64,000 nucleotides of DNA, from assembly GCF_024346755.1 (NCBI RefSeq), contig NZ_AP024861.1:930001-994000 (forward strand), written 5' to 3'. Position 1 is the stretch's first letter. Every line of letters starts with the position of its first letter. The notes under the pieces are model-generated. The model was not told the DNA's origin, did no database searches, and worked only from the letters and a program-made list of their open reading frames with translations. Below are positions 55,067 to 64,000 of the stretch, piece by piece. This stretch comes from Vibrio aerogenes (GTDB lineage Bacteria > Pseudomonadota > Gammaproteobacteria > Enterobacterales > Vibrionaceae). The position numbers and the translations under genes are program-made.

Positions 55067-56644
55067 ATGACGAAAAACATTCATGACCAAAGGATCCTGA
55101 TCCTTGATTTTGGCTCTCAATATACCCAACTGGTTGCGCGTCGTGTACGTGAGATTGGTGTTTATTGTGAACTGTGGAGTTGGGACGTTGATGAAGCGGA
55201 CATCCGTGAATTCCACCCTGACGGCATCATCTTATCTGGCGGTCCTGAAAGCGTTGCGGCAGAGAACTCTCCGCGGGCGCCTCAGTATGTTTATGATTGT
55301 GGTGTGCCTGTCTTGGGCATCTGTTATGGCATGCAAACCATGGCTGAGCAGCTGGGTGGTAAAGTTTCCTGCTCGGATAAACGTGAATTTGGTTATGCTC
55401 AGGTTGAGGTGACTCAGACATCAAAACTGTTTGAAGGGCTTCAGGATAGCGTGACAGCCGATGGTGCTGCGCTGCTGGATGTCTGGATGAGTCATGGCGA
55501 TAAAGTCGTTGAAATTCCATCTGATTTTGTTCAGGTCGCGCAAACCGATACCTGTCCTTATGCGGCAATGGCGAATGAAGAGAAACGCTTTTATGGTGTT
55601 CAGTTCCATCCAGAAGTCACCCATACCAAACAGGGCACGCAAATCCTGGAAAACTTCGTGCTGGGCGCGTGTGGCTGTGAGCGTTTATGGACTTCGGCTT
55701 CAATTATTGAAGATGCTGTCGCCCGGATTAAGGCTCAGGTAGGGGATGATGAAGTCATTCTTGCTCTGTCTGGCGGCGTTGATTCTTCTGTTGTTGCGAT
55801 GCTGGTTCAGCGCGCCATTGGAGATAAGCTGACCTGTGTTTTTGTTGATAACGGTCTGTTGCGCCTGAATGAAGGCCAGCAGGTGATGGAAATGTTTGGT
55901 GATCACTTCGGGCTGAATATCATTAAAGTCGAAGCGGAAGAGCGTTTCCTGAAAGCGCTGGAAGGCAAAAGCGATCCGGAAGAGAAACGGAAAGTCATTG
56001 GGCATGAGTTTATCGAGGTCTTTGATGAGGAAGCCGGAAAGCTTAAAAATGCCAAGTGGCTGGCTCAGGGCACAATCTACCCGGATGTGATTGAATCTGC
56101 GGCATCAAAAACCGGTAAAGCTCATGTGATTAAGTCGCACCATAACGTGGGCGGTCTGCCTGAAGATATGGAAATGGGGCTGGTTGAACCACTGCGTGAA
56201 TTGTTTAAAGATGAAGTTCGCAAAATCGGTTTAGAGCTGGGTCTGCCATACGATATGCTCTATCGCCATCCTTTCCCCGGACCTGGCCTTGGCGTCCGTG
56301 TTCTGGGTGAAATTAAGAAAGAATATTGTGATTTGCTGCGCCGTGCAGATGCGATTTTTATTGAAGAATTACATGCCGCGGGTTTGTATCACAAAGTGTC
56401 TCAGGCATTCACTGTCTTCCTGCCGGTTCGTTCTGTCGGCGTGATGGGAGATGGCCGTAAGTACGACTGGGTTGTCTCACTGCGGGCTGTGGAAACGATC
56501 GACTTCATGACCGCGCACTGGGCGCACTTGCCCTATGATTTTCTGGGTAAAGTCTCTAACCGGATTATTAATGAAGTAGACGGAATTTCCCGTGTCGTTT
56601 ACGATATTTCGGGTAAGCCACCAGCGACAATTGAGTGGGAATAA
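55067..56644 (+). CDS. guaA: GMP synthase (glutamine-hydrolysing)
   Basis: GuaA, 525 residues as in E. coli. N-terminal glutamine amidotransferase with catalytic Cys86 ([15 protein letters not shown]) and HPEVTHT; ATP pyrophosphatase domain with [10 protein letters not shown]-terminal dimerisation part ends PATIEWE. Converts XMP to GMP. ATG at 55067. Confidence 0.98.
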   Translation: MTKNIHDQRILILDFGSQYTQLVARRVREIGVYCELWSWDVDEADIREFHPDGIILSGGPESVAAENSPRAPQYVYDCGVPVLGICYGMQTMAEQLGGKVSCSDKREFGYAQVEVTQTSKLFEGLQDSVTADGAALLDVWMSHGDKVVEIPSDFVQVAQTDTCPYAAMANEEKRFYGVQFHPEVTHTKQGTQILENFVLGACGCERLWTSASIIEDAVARIKAQVGDDEVILALSGGVDSSVVAMLVQRAIGDKLTCVFVDNGLLRLNEGQQVMEMFGDHFGLNIIKVEAEERFLKALEGKSDPEEKRKVIGHEFIEVFDEEAGKLKNAKWLAQGTIYPDVIESAASKTGKAHVIKSHHNVGGLPEDMEMGLVEPLRELFKDEVRKIGLELGLPYDMLYRHPFPGPGLGVRVLGEIKKEYCDLLRRADAIFIEELHAAGLYHKVSQAFTVFLPVRSVGVMGDGRKYDWVVSLRAVETIDFMTAHWAHLPYDFLGKVSNRIINEVDGISRVVYDISGKPPATIEWE

Positions 56645-56681
56645 TTTCCTGATTGCCAAGTGCCCCTAAGTGAATATAAAG

Positions 56682-56714
56682 AAAACCTCTGACAAAATGT
56701 GAGAGGTTTTTTTA
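56682..56714 (+). terminator. Terminator after guaA
   Basis: AAAACCTCT/AGAGGTTTT stem with a 10-base loop and T-run. Confidence 0.85.
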
Positions 56715-56790
56715 TTCTTGAACAGCCTCTAATGAAAATGATCGGTTTATTTTCTTTTCGGGCGGATTAAACAGCAGCATTCACTCCAAA

Positions 56791-56826
56791 TAAAAAAAGA
56801 GCCATTGTTATATTGGCTCTTTTTTC
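56791..56826. terminator. Terminator after the symporter gene
   Basis: AAAAAGAGCCA/TGGCTCTTTTT stem, oriented to end the minus-strand symporter transcript, and also able to work on the plus strand. Confidence 0.85.
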
Positions 56827-56850
56827 ATGCACTTCGGTAACCCGTCAGAG

Positions 56851-58410
56851 TTAGCTTCTCACATCTACCGGATTTTCAGTATCGATATAATCACCAGTAT
56901 CAGAGGTTGATTTTGATTTTTGTGATTGACGGGCATAGCGTTTTTCCCAGTAATCAGCACCCGTAATTCCTAATGCCACCGGATTAAACGTATATTCTTC
57001 AACGCCTTGTTTTTGCTGTTCTTCATAATCTTTCAGAACTTTCATTGCTGGTTTGTTGAGCAAGAAGATCGTCAGAATACCAACAATATTCAGCCATGCC
57101 ATTAAACCAACACCGACGTCACCCATTGCCCATGCAAGACCCGCGGTTTTGACTGTACCGTAGAATGTCGCACACAGAATCACAAGTTTCAGACCAAACA
57201 TCAGAATATCAGAGTTAAATTTACGGCGGATATAAGCAATGTTTGTTTCTGCAATATAGTAGTAAGCCAGAATGGTTGTGAAGGCAAAGAAGAGCAGGGC
57301 AAACGCAACAAATGTTTTACCGATACCCGGCAGGGCACTTTCGATCGCTGCCTGAGTAAATCCCGGACCATTTGGTGTAATTTCAGCCGCCAGATTCTGA
57401 ACAAGGAATGCACCTTCACCCACCCCCTGAACATTGTATGCTCCGGTAATTAAAATCATAAATGCAGTGGCAGAACAAACCAGCAGGGTATCAATATAAA
57501 TTGAGAATGACTGAACCAACCCCTGTTGTGCCGGGTGCTGAACGTGTGCTGCAGCTGCTGCGTGTGGTCCGGTTCCTTGTCCTGCTTCGTTGGAATAAAC
57601 ACCTCGTTTTACACCCCATCCGATAGCTGCACCCAGTCCGGCCATTGGTGTAAATGCATCACCAATGATCATCGCAAAGATATGTGGCACCTGATGGATA
57701 TTCAACAAGATAATGACGAAAGCCGTGATGATATAAGCCAGCGCCATAAATGGTACGATGACCTGAGTAAAGCTTGCAATCCGTTTAACGCCACCAAAAA
57801 TGATGAATGCAAGCAGAATAGAAATGCCTGTCCCCGTTAAAATTTTGGCAAAGCTGAATGTACCGATAGCTGTTTGAACCATCTCACCAGAGCCGAAAGC
57901 TGTTTCGACAGCATTACCGATACTATTGGACTGAACACCTGGCAGCAGTACGCCACATGCCAATACAGTTGCAATTGCAAATATCCATGCATACCATTTT
58001 TGGCCCAGTGCTTTCTCTATGTAGTAGGCCGGACCACCACGGAACTGGCCATCTTCTTCTTCTTTATATATTTGAGCCAGAGTTGATTCCGCATATGCCG
58101 TTGCTGCGCCCAGAAAGGCTACAACCCACATCCAGAAAATAGCTCCGGGGCCGCCAAATCCTATGGCTGCGGCCACGCCCGCAATATTACCTGTACCGAC
58201 CCGGCCAGAAAGAGAGACAGCAAGTGCCTGAAAAGAGGAAATACCTTTGGTCGATGATTTGCTGGTAAATAGCAGGCGACACATTTCAGAGAAGTGCCTT
58301 ACCTGAACAAAACGGGTCAGAATTGAGTAAAACAAACCGGCACCAAGACATAAATAAATGAGTGCCGGACTCCATATAATTCCATTTAAAAAGTCTACAA
58401 CTGATTGCAT
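56851..58410 (-). CDS. Sodium:alanine/glycine symporter (AGCS family)
   Basis: Inner-membrane amino acid:Na+ symporter, 519 residues, with about 11 hydrophobic segments. AGCS signatures: SLSGRVGTGNIAGVAAAIGFGGPGA (with positions as in the family), FRGGPAYYIEKALG and GVKRGVYSNEAGQGTGPHAAA. Probable substrates are alanine or glycine with sodium. AGGAA precedes the ATG. No glycine riboswitch is visible in the leader. Transcribed alone. Confidence 0.93.
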   Translation of the reverse strand: MQSVVDFLNGIIWSPALIYLCLGAGLFYSILTRFVQVRHFSEMCRLLFTSKSSTKGISSFQALAVSLSGRVGTGNIAGVAAAIGFGGPGAIFWMWVVAFLGAATAYAESTLAQIYKEEEDGQFRGGPAYYIEKALGQKWYAWIFAIATVLACGVLLPGVQSNSIGNAVETAFGSGEMVQTAIGTFSFAKILTGTGISILLAFIIFGGVKRIASFTQVIVPFMALAYIITAFVIILLNIHQVPHIFAMIIGDAFTPMAGLGAAIGWGVKRGVYSNEAGQGTGPHAAAAAHVQHPAQQGLVQSFSIYIDTLLVCSATAFMILITGAYNVQGVGEGAFLVQNLAAEITPNGPGFTQAAIESALPGIGKTFVAFALLFFAFTTILAYYYIAETNIAYIRRKFNSDILMFGLKLVILCATFYGTVKTAGLAWAMGDVGVGLMAWLNIVGILTIFLLNKPAMKVLKDYEEQQKQGVEEYTFNPVALGITGADYWEKRYARQSQKSKSTSDTGDYIDTENPVDVRS

Positions 58411-58748
58411 TTGTAATTTCCTGTATTAAATGTGTTGCTTAAATTTGTGTATTTTTTATCGTATATGTTGCTTTGCAATATTTTTATCTTTATGTGAAGC
58501 AAATGTTAATATATTTATCCTTTGATTGCTATAGCTAATTTTTTTGAAGTTATATTCTTATTTTTGTTATATTTTTGGTGTTTTTATCTGGATTTTTGTT
58601 AAATTTGTGGTTTATTAGTTTGGTTAAAAACATATAAATGAAATAATATTGAAGTGTGAATGTGATCTTGTTTTGAGCTATTAAATGTACAAAAGTGGCA
58701 TTATATGGTGTTTTATTCTACAGTCTTTTCGGGTGGAGTACGGTATCT
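58411..58748. other. AT-rich promoter region of the symporter gene
   Basis: 338 bp, low in G+C. TTGCTT and AAGCAA elements form loose inverted repeats near 58468-58502 (ttgctt / aagcaa), which could be operator half-sites. No ORF or structured leader was seen. Confidence 0.4.
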
Positions 58749-60350
58749 TTAACTTTTCTTTGGTGAATAGTTCGGGGAAGAGATGACGGCTTTGGGGAAG
58801 TTGAGAGTGAAGCAGGTTCCTTCACCCGGTTGGCTTTCCATCAGAATTTCACCCTGATGTTCTTTCATGATGTTGTAGCTGATCGCCAGTCCTAGCCCGG
58901 TGCCTTTTCCGACTTTTTTGGTGGTAAAAAATGGGTCAAAGATTTTTTTGTGTAAGGCGGGCGGAATACCGCTTCCGTTATCCCGGACAGAAATACACAC
59001 TCTGTTATTTTCAGCCCAGCTGCGAATTTCGATACGTCCCTCAGCTTCTATCGCATGTGAAGCGTTGATAATCAGATTCAGTAAAACCTGCTGAATCTGG
59101 CTGGTATTACAATTGACTAAAGGCAGGTCAGATAATTCAACAACGGTTTCTGCTTTATACTTGAGTTCATTCTCCGTCACCCGCAAAGTTTTTTCTATCG
59201 CTTCATTCAGGTTTGCCGGTTTATATGACTTATCCTGATCGACATGTGAGAAATCTTTCAGTCCTGAAACAATATGATTAATCCGCTCGTTTCCTTCATG
59301 GATATCAGTAATAATCTCAGCCATATCTTCCAGAATGAATTCGATATCTTTTTGCTTCAGCCATGCTTTCAGCGAACGGACTGCCTGCCGGAGTTCTTCT
59401 TCACTTTGTTGCTCATCCAGCTGTTGTAATTGACTGATAATTTCATTGTACGTGGCTGTATAAGTGGATAATGTCCTGATATTACTCATGATAAATCCGA
59501 CCGGATTATTAATCTCATGGGCAACACCGGCAGCCAGTGTGCCGATGGAAGCCATTTTTTCGGAATGGATTAATTGCTCATTGGTTTTTTCCAGCGCACG
59601 GGTTCTGTGTTCAATCTGGTTTTCGAGCGTTTTATTCAGTGATTCGAGTTGCTTTTCATACATCTCCCGGCTTTGTGAAACATTCTTCAAACGTTCAGAC
59701 ATTGCATTAAACGCCTCGCTGACTTCAGCAATTTCATCTGTGCCTTTGCTCTGGACAAAAACATCCATATAACCTTTTGAAATCCGGTAAGCGGCATAGC
59801 GCAGCCGGGTCAGGCCACTGACAAGATAAGAACCCAGAAAATATGAAAACAGGGCGACCAGTCCCATTTCTCCAATTGCAATAGACAAACTCCAGTGCCA
59901 GACTTCGTTGATTTGTCTGCTTAAACTGCTGGTATCAATCCCCAGCTCAATGATGCCATACAGCGTCCCCGCTTCACGAATTTCAGCCCGGGTATCGAAT
60001 ACACCATCAGAGACATGATCGATCTGCTGATCTTCATGAAAAGGATCATTGAGCCAGGTTTTATTGCCTGCCTGAGCGAAAATCTGTCCCGAAGGGGATT
60101 TGATTCTTACATAAACCAAATCCGGATTTTCCATCAGTTCAGCACTCAGAGCGTCTAATGAAGCCAAATCATAAGAGAGAACAGCATCTTTGGTCGTTGT
60201 GGCAAACAGGGTTGCGGTGGTGATAGCCCGTTTATACAATCCCTCGTAGTTGGTTGACTTCAGATAATTCAGGGTCACTGTAATCAGCAGACCAAGCAGG
60301 AGTGCTTCTATGATAGCCACGCCCAGGATTGTTTTTAGTTTCAATGACAT
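58749..60350 (-). CDS. Membrane-bound sensor histidine kinase
   Basis: Histidine kinase of 533 residues. Membrane segments at about 8-28 and 153-176 enclose a periplasmic domain of 125 residues; a HAMP-like linker follows (180-230, [21 protein letters not shown]), then a coiled-coil (230-265). His278 in [12 protein letters not shown] is the phosphoacceptor (HisKA), and the ATPase domain has [20 protein letters not shown] and [13 protein letters not shown]. It lacks a receiver domain and no response regulator gene adjoins. A PhnD-like binding protein gene lies 54 bp upstream on the same strand, so the pair may sense a ligand together. No clear PAS domain was seen. Confidence 0.9.
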   Translation of the reverse strand: MSLKLKTILGVAIIEALLLGLLITVTLNYLKSTNYEGLYKRAITTATLFATTTKDAVLSYDLASLDALSAELMENPDLVYVRIKSPSGQIFAQAGNKTWLNDPFHEDQQIDHVSDGVFDTRAEIREAGTLYGIIELGIDTSSLSRQINEVWHWSLSIAIGEMGLVALFSYFLGSYLVSGLTRLRYAAYRISKGYMDVFVQSKGTDEIAEVSEAFNAMSERLKNVSQSREMYEKQLESLNKTLENQIEHRTRALEKTNEQLIHSEKMASIGTLAAGVAHEINNPVGFIMSNIRTLSTYTATYNEIISQLQQLDEQQSEEELRQAVRSLKAWLKQKDIEFILEDMAEIITDIHEGNERINHIVSGLKDFSHVDQDKSYKPANLNEAIEKTLRVTENELKYKAETVVELSDLPLVNCNTSQIQQVLLNLIINASHAIEAEGRIEIRSWAENNRVCISVRDNGSGIPPALHKKIFDPFFTTKKVGKGTGLGLAISYNIMKEHQGEILMESQPGEGTCFTLNFPKAVISSPNYSPKKS

Positions 60351-60404
60351 GTTATCTATCCTGCATCTTGAGAATGCCTGGGTATAAGCAAAGCCTGCTG
60401 TTTT

Positions 60405-61214
60405 TTACTCCAGAAAATTATCTAACAGGTGAATATTTAACTGCCGGACATCATCCCATTGTTCATCTGATGCAGCTTCCAGACCTTTGAAATTCAGATT
60501 TTTGAGCAGCGCCAAACCCTGTTTATCTGCTGTCATTGCCTGCATTGCCCGCACCAGTTTGTCTTTGGTTTCCTGAGAAATCCGGGGATGTACTGCGATC
60601 GCATGAGATGTATATGGCGGGGTTGTCCACAGTATTTTTAATTCAGACCTGACTTCCGGAGCCATATTATTCAGTGTTCTGAGCACACCACCGCCCGCCG
60701 GGAAAAATTGGCGCGATACATTCATATATACCGAATCGTGTGAAGAAACATATTTAGGAGTAAAGCGAATCTTCTGGCGGGTCAGCTGAGCCCGGGTCAG
60801 AATACTGGCTGCAAAGGCGGCCGGAGACGGAAACACAATGGTGGCATCTTTCAGATCGGACAGGGTTTTAGCCGTGCTGTTTTTATGGACCACGATGATA
60901 CCTTTAATCTGTTTGTCTTTCTGTTTGGCAATGGCTCTGTAACCGGGTTTCTGGCTGAAAACGGTATAGTGATAAGGGTTCATGTAAGCAATATCATAGT
61001 CTCCGTGACTGAGTCGTCGTTCAAACTCCGGGATATCTTTGGCTGTCGTAAACTGAATCTTCACGCCGCTTGACTCACTCAGATAGCTGAGTACCGGCGA
61101 CCAAAGCGCCGCCAGTTTTTTCGCAGACTGTTGCGGAACAACACCAAATGAAAGGGTTTCTGCCTGGCTCTGAAATGTAAGTAACCCGAGCAGTAAAATG
61201 AGAATAAAACGCAT
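60405..61214 (-). CDS. PhnD-like periplasmic binding protein
   Basis: Periplasmic protein of 269 residues of the phosphate/phosphite/phosphonate binding family (PF12974 type). Signal peptide about 1-18 (ILLLGLLTFQSQA). Fold motifs FGVVPQQSAKKLAALWSPVL, DIAYMNPYHY and TIVFPSPAAFAASIL. No permease or ATPase gene adjoins it, and the next gene in the operon is a histidine kinase, so it more likely serves sensing than uptake. The ligand cannot be read from the sequence; related proteins bind phosphonates, phosphite and other anions. Confidence 0.85.
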   Translation of the reverse strand: MRFILILLLGLLTFQSQAETLSFGVVPQQSAKKLAALWSPVLSYLSESSGVKIQFTTAKDIPEFERRLSHGDYDIAYMNPYHYTVFSQKPGYRAIAKQKDKQIKGIIVVHKNSTAKTLSDLKDATIVFPSPAAFAASILTRAQLTRQKIRFTPKYVSSHDSVYMNVSRQFFPAGGGVLRTLNNMAPEVRSELKILWTTPPYTSHAIAVHPRISQETKDKLVRAMQAMTADKQGLALLKNLNFKGLEAASDEQWDDVRQLNIHLLDNFLE

Positions 61215-61365
61215 AGAGTTCCTTTAGTTAGATAGCAAAGGTTATGATAAAAAGCATAGTTGCTTATTGATCAGACTGAGAAACTTAAAATAATAAGAAT
61301 GAGAATAAATTCTTAATCAGGCACTTCGGGCTGTTGTGCATTGAGTTTTGACAGAGGGATTTTAA

Positions 61366-62184
61366 ATGACAGGGGTGACATTCAAAGCTGCAGCGATTCA
61401 GATGAACAGTGGTGATCATCTGGACCAGAATCTTCAACAAGCCGCTTCTCTGATTGCAGAAGCGGCCTCTCAGGGCGCAGAGCTGGTGGTGCTCCCTGAA
61501 TATTTTTACTGGATGGGTGAAGATGAAACTACCCGGATCCGGCTGGGAGAGCCGTTTGGAGACGGCCCGCTTCAGCGTTTTCTTTCCCGGCAGGCTCAGC
61601 AGTATCAGGTGTGGTTATCAGGCGGAACCATTCCTCTGCAAAGCACTCACCCGCAAAAAGTTTTCAACAGCAATTTATTATTCAGCCCGTCCGGTGCATG
61701 TGCCGGACGTTACGACAAGATCCATCTGTTCGGATTTGATAACGGCAATGAGTGTTATCAGGAGTCTGAAATTCTGGAAGCAGGTCACGACATTCAGACA
61801 TTTACCACGCCTTTTGGCCTCATCCGGCCATCGGTCTGTTATGATCTGCGCTTCCCGGAAATGTTTCGTGACCATTCTGGTTATTCTCTCATCACCGCGC
61901 CTGCAGCATTTACAGCCATAACCGGTCTGGCGCACTGGGAAATTTTATTACGGGCAAGAGCGGTTGAAAATCAGTGTTTTGTGATTGCCGCTGCCCAGAC
62001 GGGCGAACATCCCGGTGGTAAGTCTACCTTTGGCCATAGCATGATCATTGATCCCTGGGGAAAGGTTCTTGCCTGTTTGGAAGAGGGTTATGGTATTGTG
62101 TGCGCCCAAACCGATATGGATTATATGCAGCAGGTCAGGGGTAACTTACCTGCGCTCAGGCATCAAAGATTAAATACGCTGTGA
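61366..62184 (+). CDS. Nitrilase-family amidase (deaminated-glutathione-amidase-like)
   Basis: Carbon-nitrogen hydrolase of 272 residues with the catalytic triad Glu45 (VVLPEYFYW), Lys118 (RYDKIHLFGF) and Cys158 (SVCYDLRFPEMF). The arrangement HWEILLRARAVENQCFVIAAAQTGEH matches the Nit1-type enzymes that remove deaminated glutathione. Cytoplasmic. It is 62 bp before a polar amino acid binding protein gene; the two may share a promoter. Closest alternative is another branch of the nitrilase superfamily. Confidence 0.85.
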   Translation: MTGVTFKAAAIQMNSGDHLDQNLQQAASLIAEAASQGAELVVLPEYFYWMGEDETTRIRLGEPFGDGPLQRFLSRQAQQYQVWLSGGTIPLQSTHPQKVFNSNLLFSPSGACAGRYDKIHLFGFDNGNECYQESEILEAGHDIQTFTTPFGLIRPSVCYDLRFPEMFRDHSGYSLITAPAAFTAITGLAHWEILLRARAVENQCFVIAAAQTGEHPGGKSTFGHSMIIDPWGKVLACLEEGYGIVCAQTDMDYMQQVRGNLPALRHQRLNTL

Positions 62185-62246
62185 TCAGGCCACCTGAATC
62201 AAATGTGGTCAGGCGATTATTCTTTGCATTGAAAAGGATCTGACGG

Positions 62247-63023
62247 ATGAGAAAAATTATCTTGCTGTGCGTTTTGGCTGGTTTATTTTCAGCAGCAAAT
62301 GTGTGGGCAGGCAATACACTTCGCTTTGGTATCGAGGCTGAATATCCCCCGTTTGAAAGTAAAAATGCACAGGGAGAACTGGTGGGGTTTGACATTGAGC
62401 TGGGCAAGGCTGTCTGTCAGGCTGCACAAATGCAATGCAGCTGGTTTGAAGCCAGTTTTGACGCTCTGATACCCGCGCTCAGGGCAAAACAATTTGATGT
62501 GATCAATTCAGCCATGAATATCACTCAGGAAAGAAAAGAGCGGATTGATTTCACTCAGCCGGTTTACCGGATTCCAACCCGGCTCATCGCCCGCGAAGGC
62601 AGTGGTCTGACGCCGGATATTCTATCGTTGCGTGGTAAAAAGATCGGTGTGCTGCAAGGATCAATTCAGGAAGTTTACGCGAAAAAACACTGGGCGACAC
62701 AAGGCATTCGTGTCATGACTTATCAGGATCAGAGTATGGTCTATTCTGATATGGTCCTTGGCCGGATTGATGCGACGCTGGTGATGGCAGCAGCCGGTCA
62801 GTCCGGATTTCTGAGCCGCCCGGAAGGCGACGGATTTGCTTTTGCCGGCGAGCCGGTGGAAGACCCGGCCATACTTGGCAGCGGCATCGGCTTCGGCGTG
62901 CGTCAGGGGGGTTCGGCACTGAAAGCGGTGCTCAATCAGGCCATTGCACAAGTAAAAACCGATGGCACCATACAGCGATTAGGAAAAAAATACTTTCCAG
63001 GATTCGATATTTCGGTTGAGTAA
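62247..63023 (+). CDS. Polar amino acid ABC transporter binding protein
   Basis: Periplasmic binding protein family 3, 258 residues. Signal peptide about 1-21 (LAGLFSAANVWA), then NTLRFGIEAEYPPFESKNAQ, GFDIELGKAVC and VINSAMNITQERKERIDFTQP, as in ArtJ/HisJ/ArgT-like proteins for arginine, lysine or histidine. No transporter subunits follow. The next gene on the other strand is dgt. The exact amino acid is not resolved. Confidence 0.88.
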   Translation: MRKIILLCVLAGLFSAANVWAGNTLRFGIEAEYPPFESKNAQGELVGFDIELGKAVCQAAQMQCSWFEASFDALIPALRAKQFDVINSAMNITQERKERIDFTQPVYRIPTRLIAREGSGLTPDILSLRGKKIGVLQGSIQEVYAKKHWATQGIRVMTYQDQSMVYSDMVLGRIDATLVMAAAGQSGFLSRPEGDGFAFAGEPVEDPAILGSGIGFGVRQGGSALKAVLNQAIAQVKTDGTIQRLGKKYFPGFDISVE

Positions 63024-63079
63024 TCGTGTCCAAATAAAGTGACCGCCGGGCGATGATTGTTTATTTATTTTCCCTGCGT

Positions 63080-64000
63080 TTACAGGCTGTCAATGACACT
63101 GAACGCCCGGTACTCATCAAAGGCATATTGATCGGTCATGCCACTGATATAGTCCTGAATCAGCCTGACCCGGTAGTAATATTCCCAGACTTGTGCAGAA
63201 AACTCATACCCGCCCGGATAGTTTCCGGCCTCAATGTCCTTCATGGCATTATCGTACGCCCGCAAATGTTTGCCCGGCAGCTTTGAGAATAACCGTGAAG
63301 GCAGCAGCTGTGTTCTGTCCCCTTCTTTTACCTGCAGAAAATCGTCCCTCTCCAGTTCCAGCAGCGGTTTATAGTAATCAAGTAATCCGGTAATGATTTT
63401 GTATCCCTGTAATTCCCTTGCTTCCACATCCCGGTCACAAAAGGCATGCTTTTTCGCCACGTTTTTCAGGGTTTCGACCAGCGCATGCTCTGTACTGAAG
63501 TTCTCAATCAGTGGCCGGTTAAAGCGCCCGGTATAAATGGTTTCAATATTTTCAATGAATTGTGTCGCCGCATGGCGGGGAAGCAGCTGGCTGATTTCGA
63601 CCCGTAAGGTGATAAAAAAGTGGCTGACGGCGCAGTTTTTGGCACTGGTTGCCCGGCTTTGTGCCTCATGGACAATCTGTGCCATTTTTTCCGGATCGGC
63701 CCCGGCGTAACGCGGATCCATCAGCAGATTCTGATATTCCTGACACAAGGCTTCACTGGTTCGTTTCCGGTCCAGAATGCCTTTCTCGACCGCATCTTCA
63801 ATATCGGCTATCCCATAAGAGATATCATCGGCGGCCTCCATAATATAAGTGAACGGTGCCCGGGTGCCTTTCTCCAGTGCCAGCGTTTGATACAGATTAC
63901 CGATGAACTCATCTTCACTGAGATAAAATCCGACTTTCTTTTTCAGATAGGGCAGTTCCGCTTCCGTCATTGGCGTGCCACGTTGCTTCAATGTTTTCGG
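63080..64000 (-). CDS. dgt: dGTPase (deoxyguanosine triphosphate triphosphohydrolase), C-terminal part
   Basis: The C-terminal part of an HD-type dNTP triphosphohydrolase of the dGTPase type, with the frame continuing past the window end (the last codons read PKTLKQRGTPM). Visible motifs: APFTYIMEAADDISYGIADIEDAVEKG, containing the last metal-ligand Asp pair of the HD family, and the later AFDEYRAFSVIDSL end. The upstream HD residues lie outside the window. At least 306 residues are seen. It cleaves dGTP to deoxyguanosine and triphosphate. Confidence 0.9.
   Translation of the reverse strand, partial: PKTLKQRGTPMTEAELPYLKKKVGFYLSEDEFIGNLYQTLALEKGTRAPFTYIMEAADDISYGIADIEDAVEKGILDRKRTSEALCQEYQNLLMDPRYAGADPEKMAQIVHEAQSRATSAKNCAVSHFFITLRVEISQLLPRHAATQFIENIETIYTGRFNRPLIENFSTEHALVETLKNVAKKHAFCDRDVEARELQGYKIITGLLDYYKPLLELERDDFLQVKEGDRTQLLPSRLFSKLPGKHLRAYDNAMKDIEAGNYPGGYEFSAQVWEYYYRVRLIQDYISGMTDQYAFDEYRAFSVIDSL

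Noticed and set aside
58411..58748. Glycine riboswitch before the sodium:alanine symporter
   Set aside because: Vibrio symporters of this kind can have one, but this leader is very AT-rich and has none of the conserved GC-rich aptamer stems.

Overview
The window reads as a stretch of the main chromosome of a Vibrionaceae gammaproteobacterium (Vibrio or a close relative). The basis is protein similarity judged by eye and the gene order phoB-phoR-pstS / ppx-ppk / pstCAB-phoU / oxyR / aceBA / queA-tgt-yajC-secDF / suhB / trmJ / isc operon / pepB / ndk / rlmN-rodZ-ispG-hisS-yfgM-bamB-der / xseA / guaBA, which matches what I remember of vibrio chromosome I. No search could be run, so species is not assigned.

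Positions 1-2890 are the end of a decayed P2-like prophage. A replication endonuclease (gpA) fragment, broken by an 11-bp tandem duplication, is fused head to head with an integrase lacking its N-terminal part; the regulatory genes that normally lie between them are gone. Between int and the attachment site sits an AT-rich cargo gene (1471-2463) of unknown function whose N-terminus resembles leaders I associate with secreted or toxin-like proteins. The prophage ends in a 3' fragment of tRNA-Trp (2845-2890), the likely attR, followed by the ordinary chromosome.

Positions 3144-8269 hold scattered metabolic and RNA-modification genes: a Tat-type dienelactone hydrolase, a DUF1904 protein, nfsA, an adjacent trhP-yfhL pair (tRNA U34 hydroxylation and a ferredoxin), and rdgC. 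A roughly 160-bp MITE-like repeat lies at 5252-5432, with a partial relative at 20914-20952.

Positions 8393-20881 are a phosphate regulon block: PhoBR, a PstS-type binding protein translationally coupled to phoR, polyphosphate kinase and exopolyphosphatase, and pstCAB-phoU, with candidate Pho boxes before phoB and pstC. Positions 21099-26441 hold a 2-Cys peroxiredoxin divergent from oxyR, and the glyoxylate shunt genes aceB and aceA.

Positions 26585-45331 are mostly housekeeping: queuosine synthesis (queA, tgt), Sec accessory proteins (yajC, secD, secF), suhB, trmJ, the complete isc iron-sulfur operon behind two IscR sites, pepB, ndk, rlmN and rodZ. Positions 45340-56644 continue with ispG, hisS, yfgM, bamB, der, yfgJ, xseA and guaB-guaA; there is a PurR-like box before each of guaB and guaA.

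Positions 56851-64000 carry a sodium:amino-acid symporter, a two-gene sensory unit (PhnD-like binding protein plus histidine kinase, without a transporter or response regulator), a nitrilase-family amidase, a polar amino acid binding protein, and a dGTPase cut by the window end. No CRISPR array, rRNA, complete tRNA or insertion sequence was seen. The most unusual content is the prophage end with its cargo gene, the repeat family, and the binding-protein/kinase pair.
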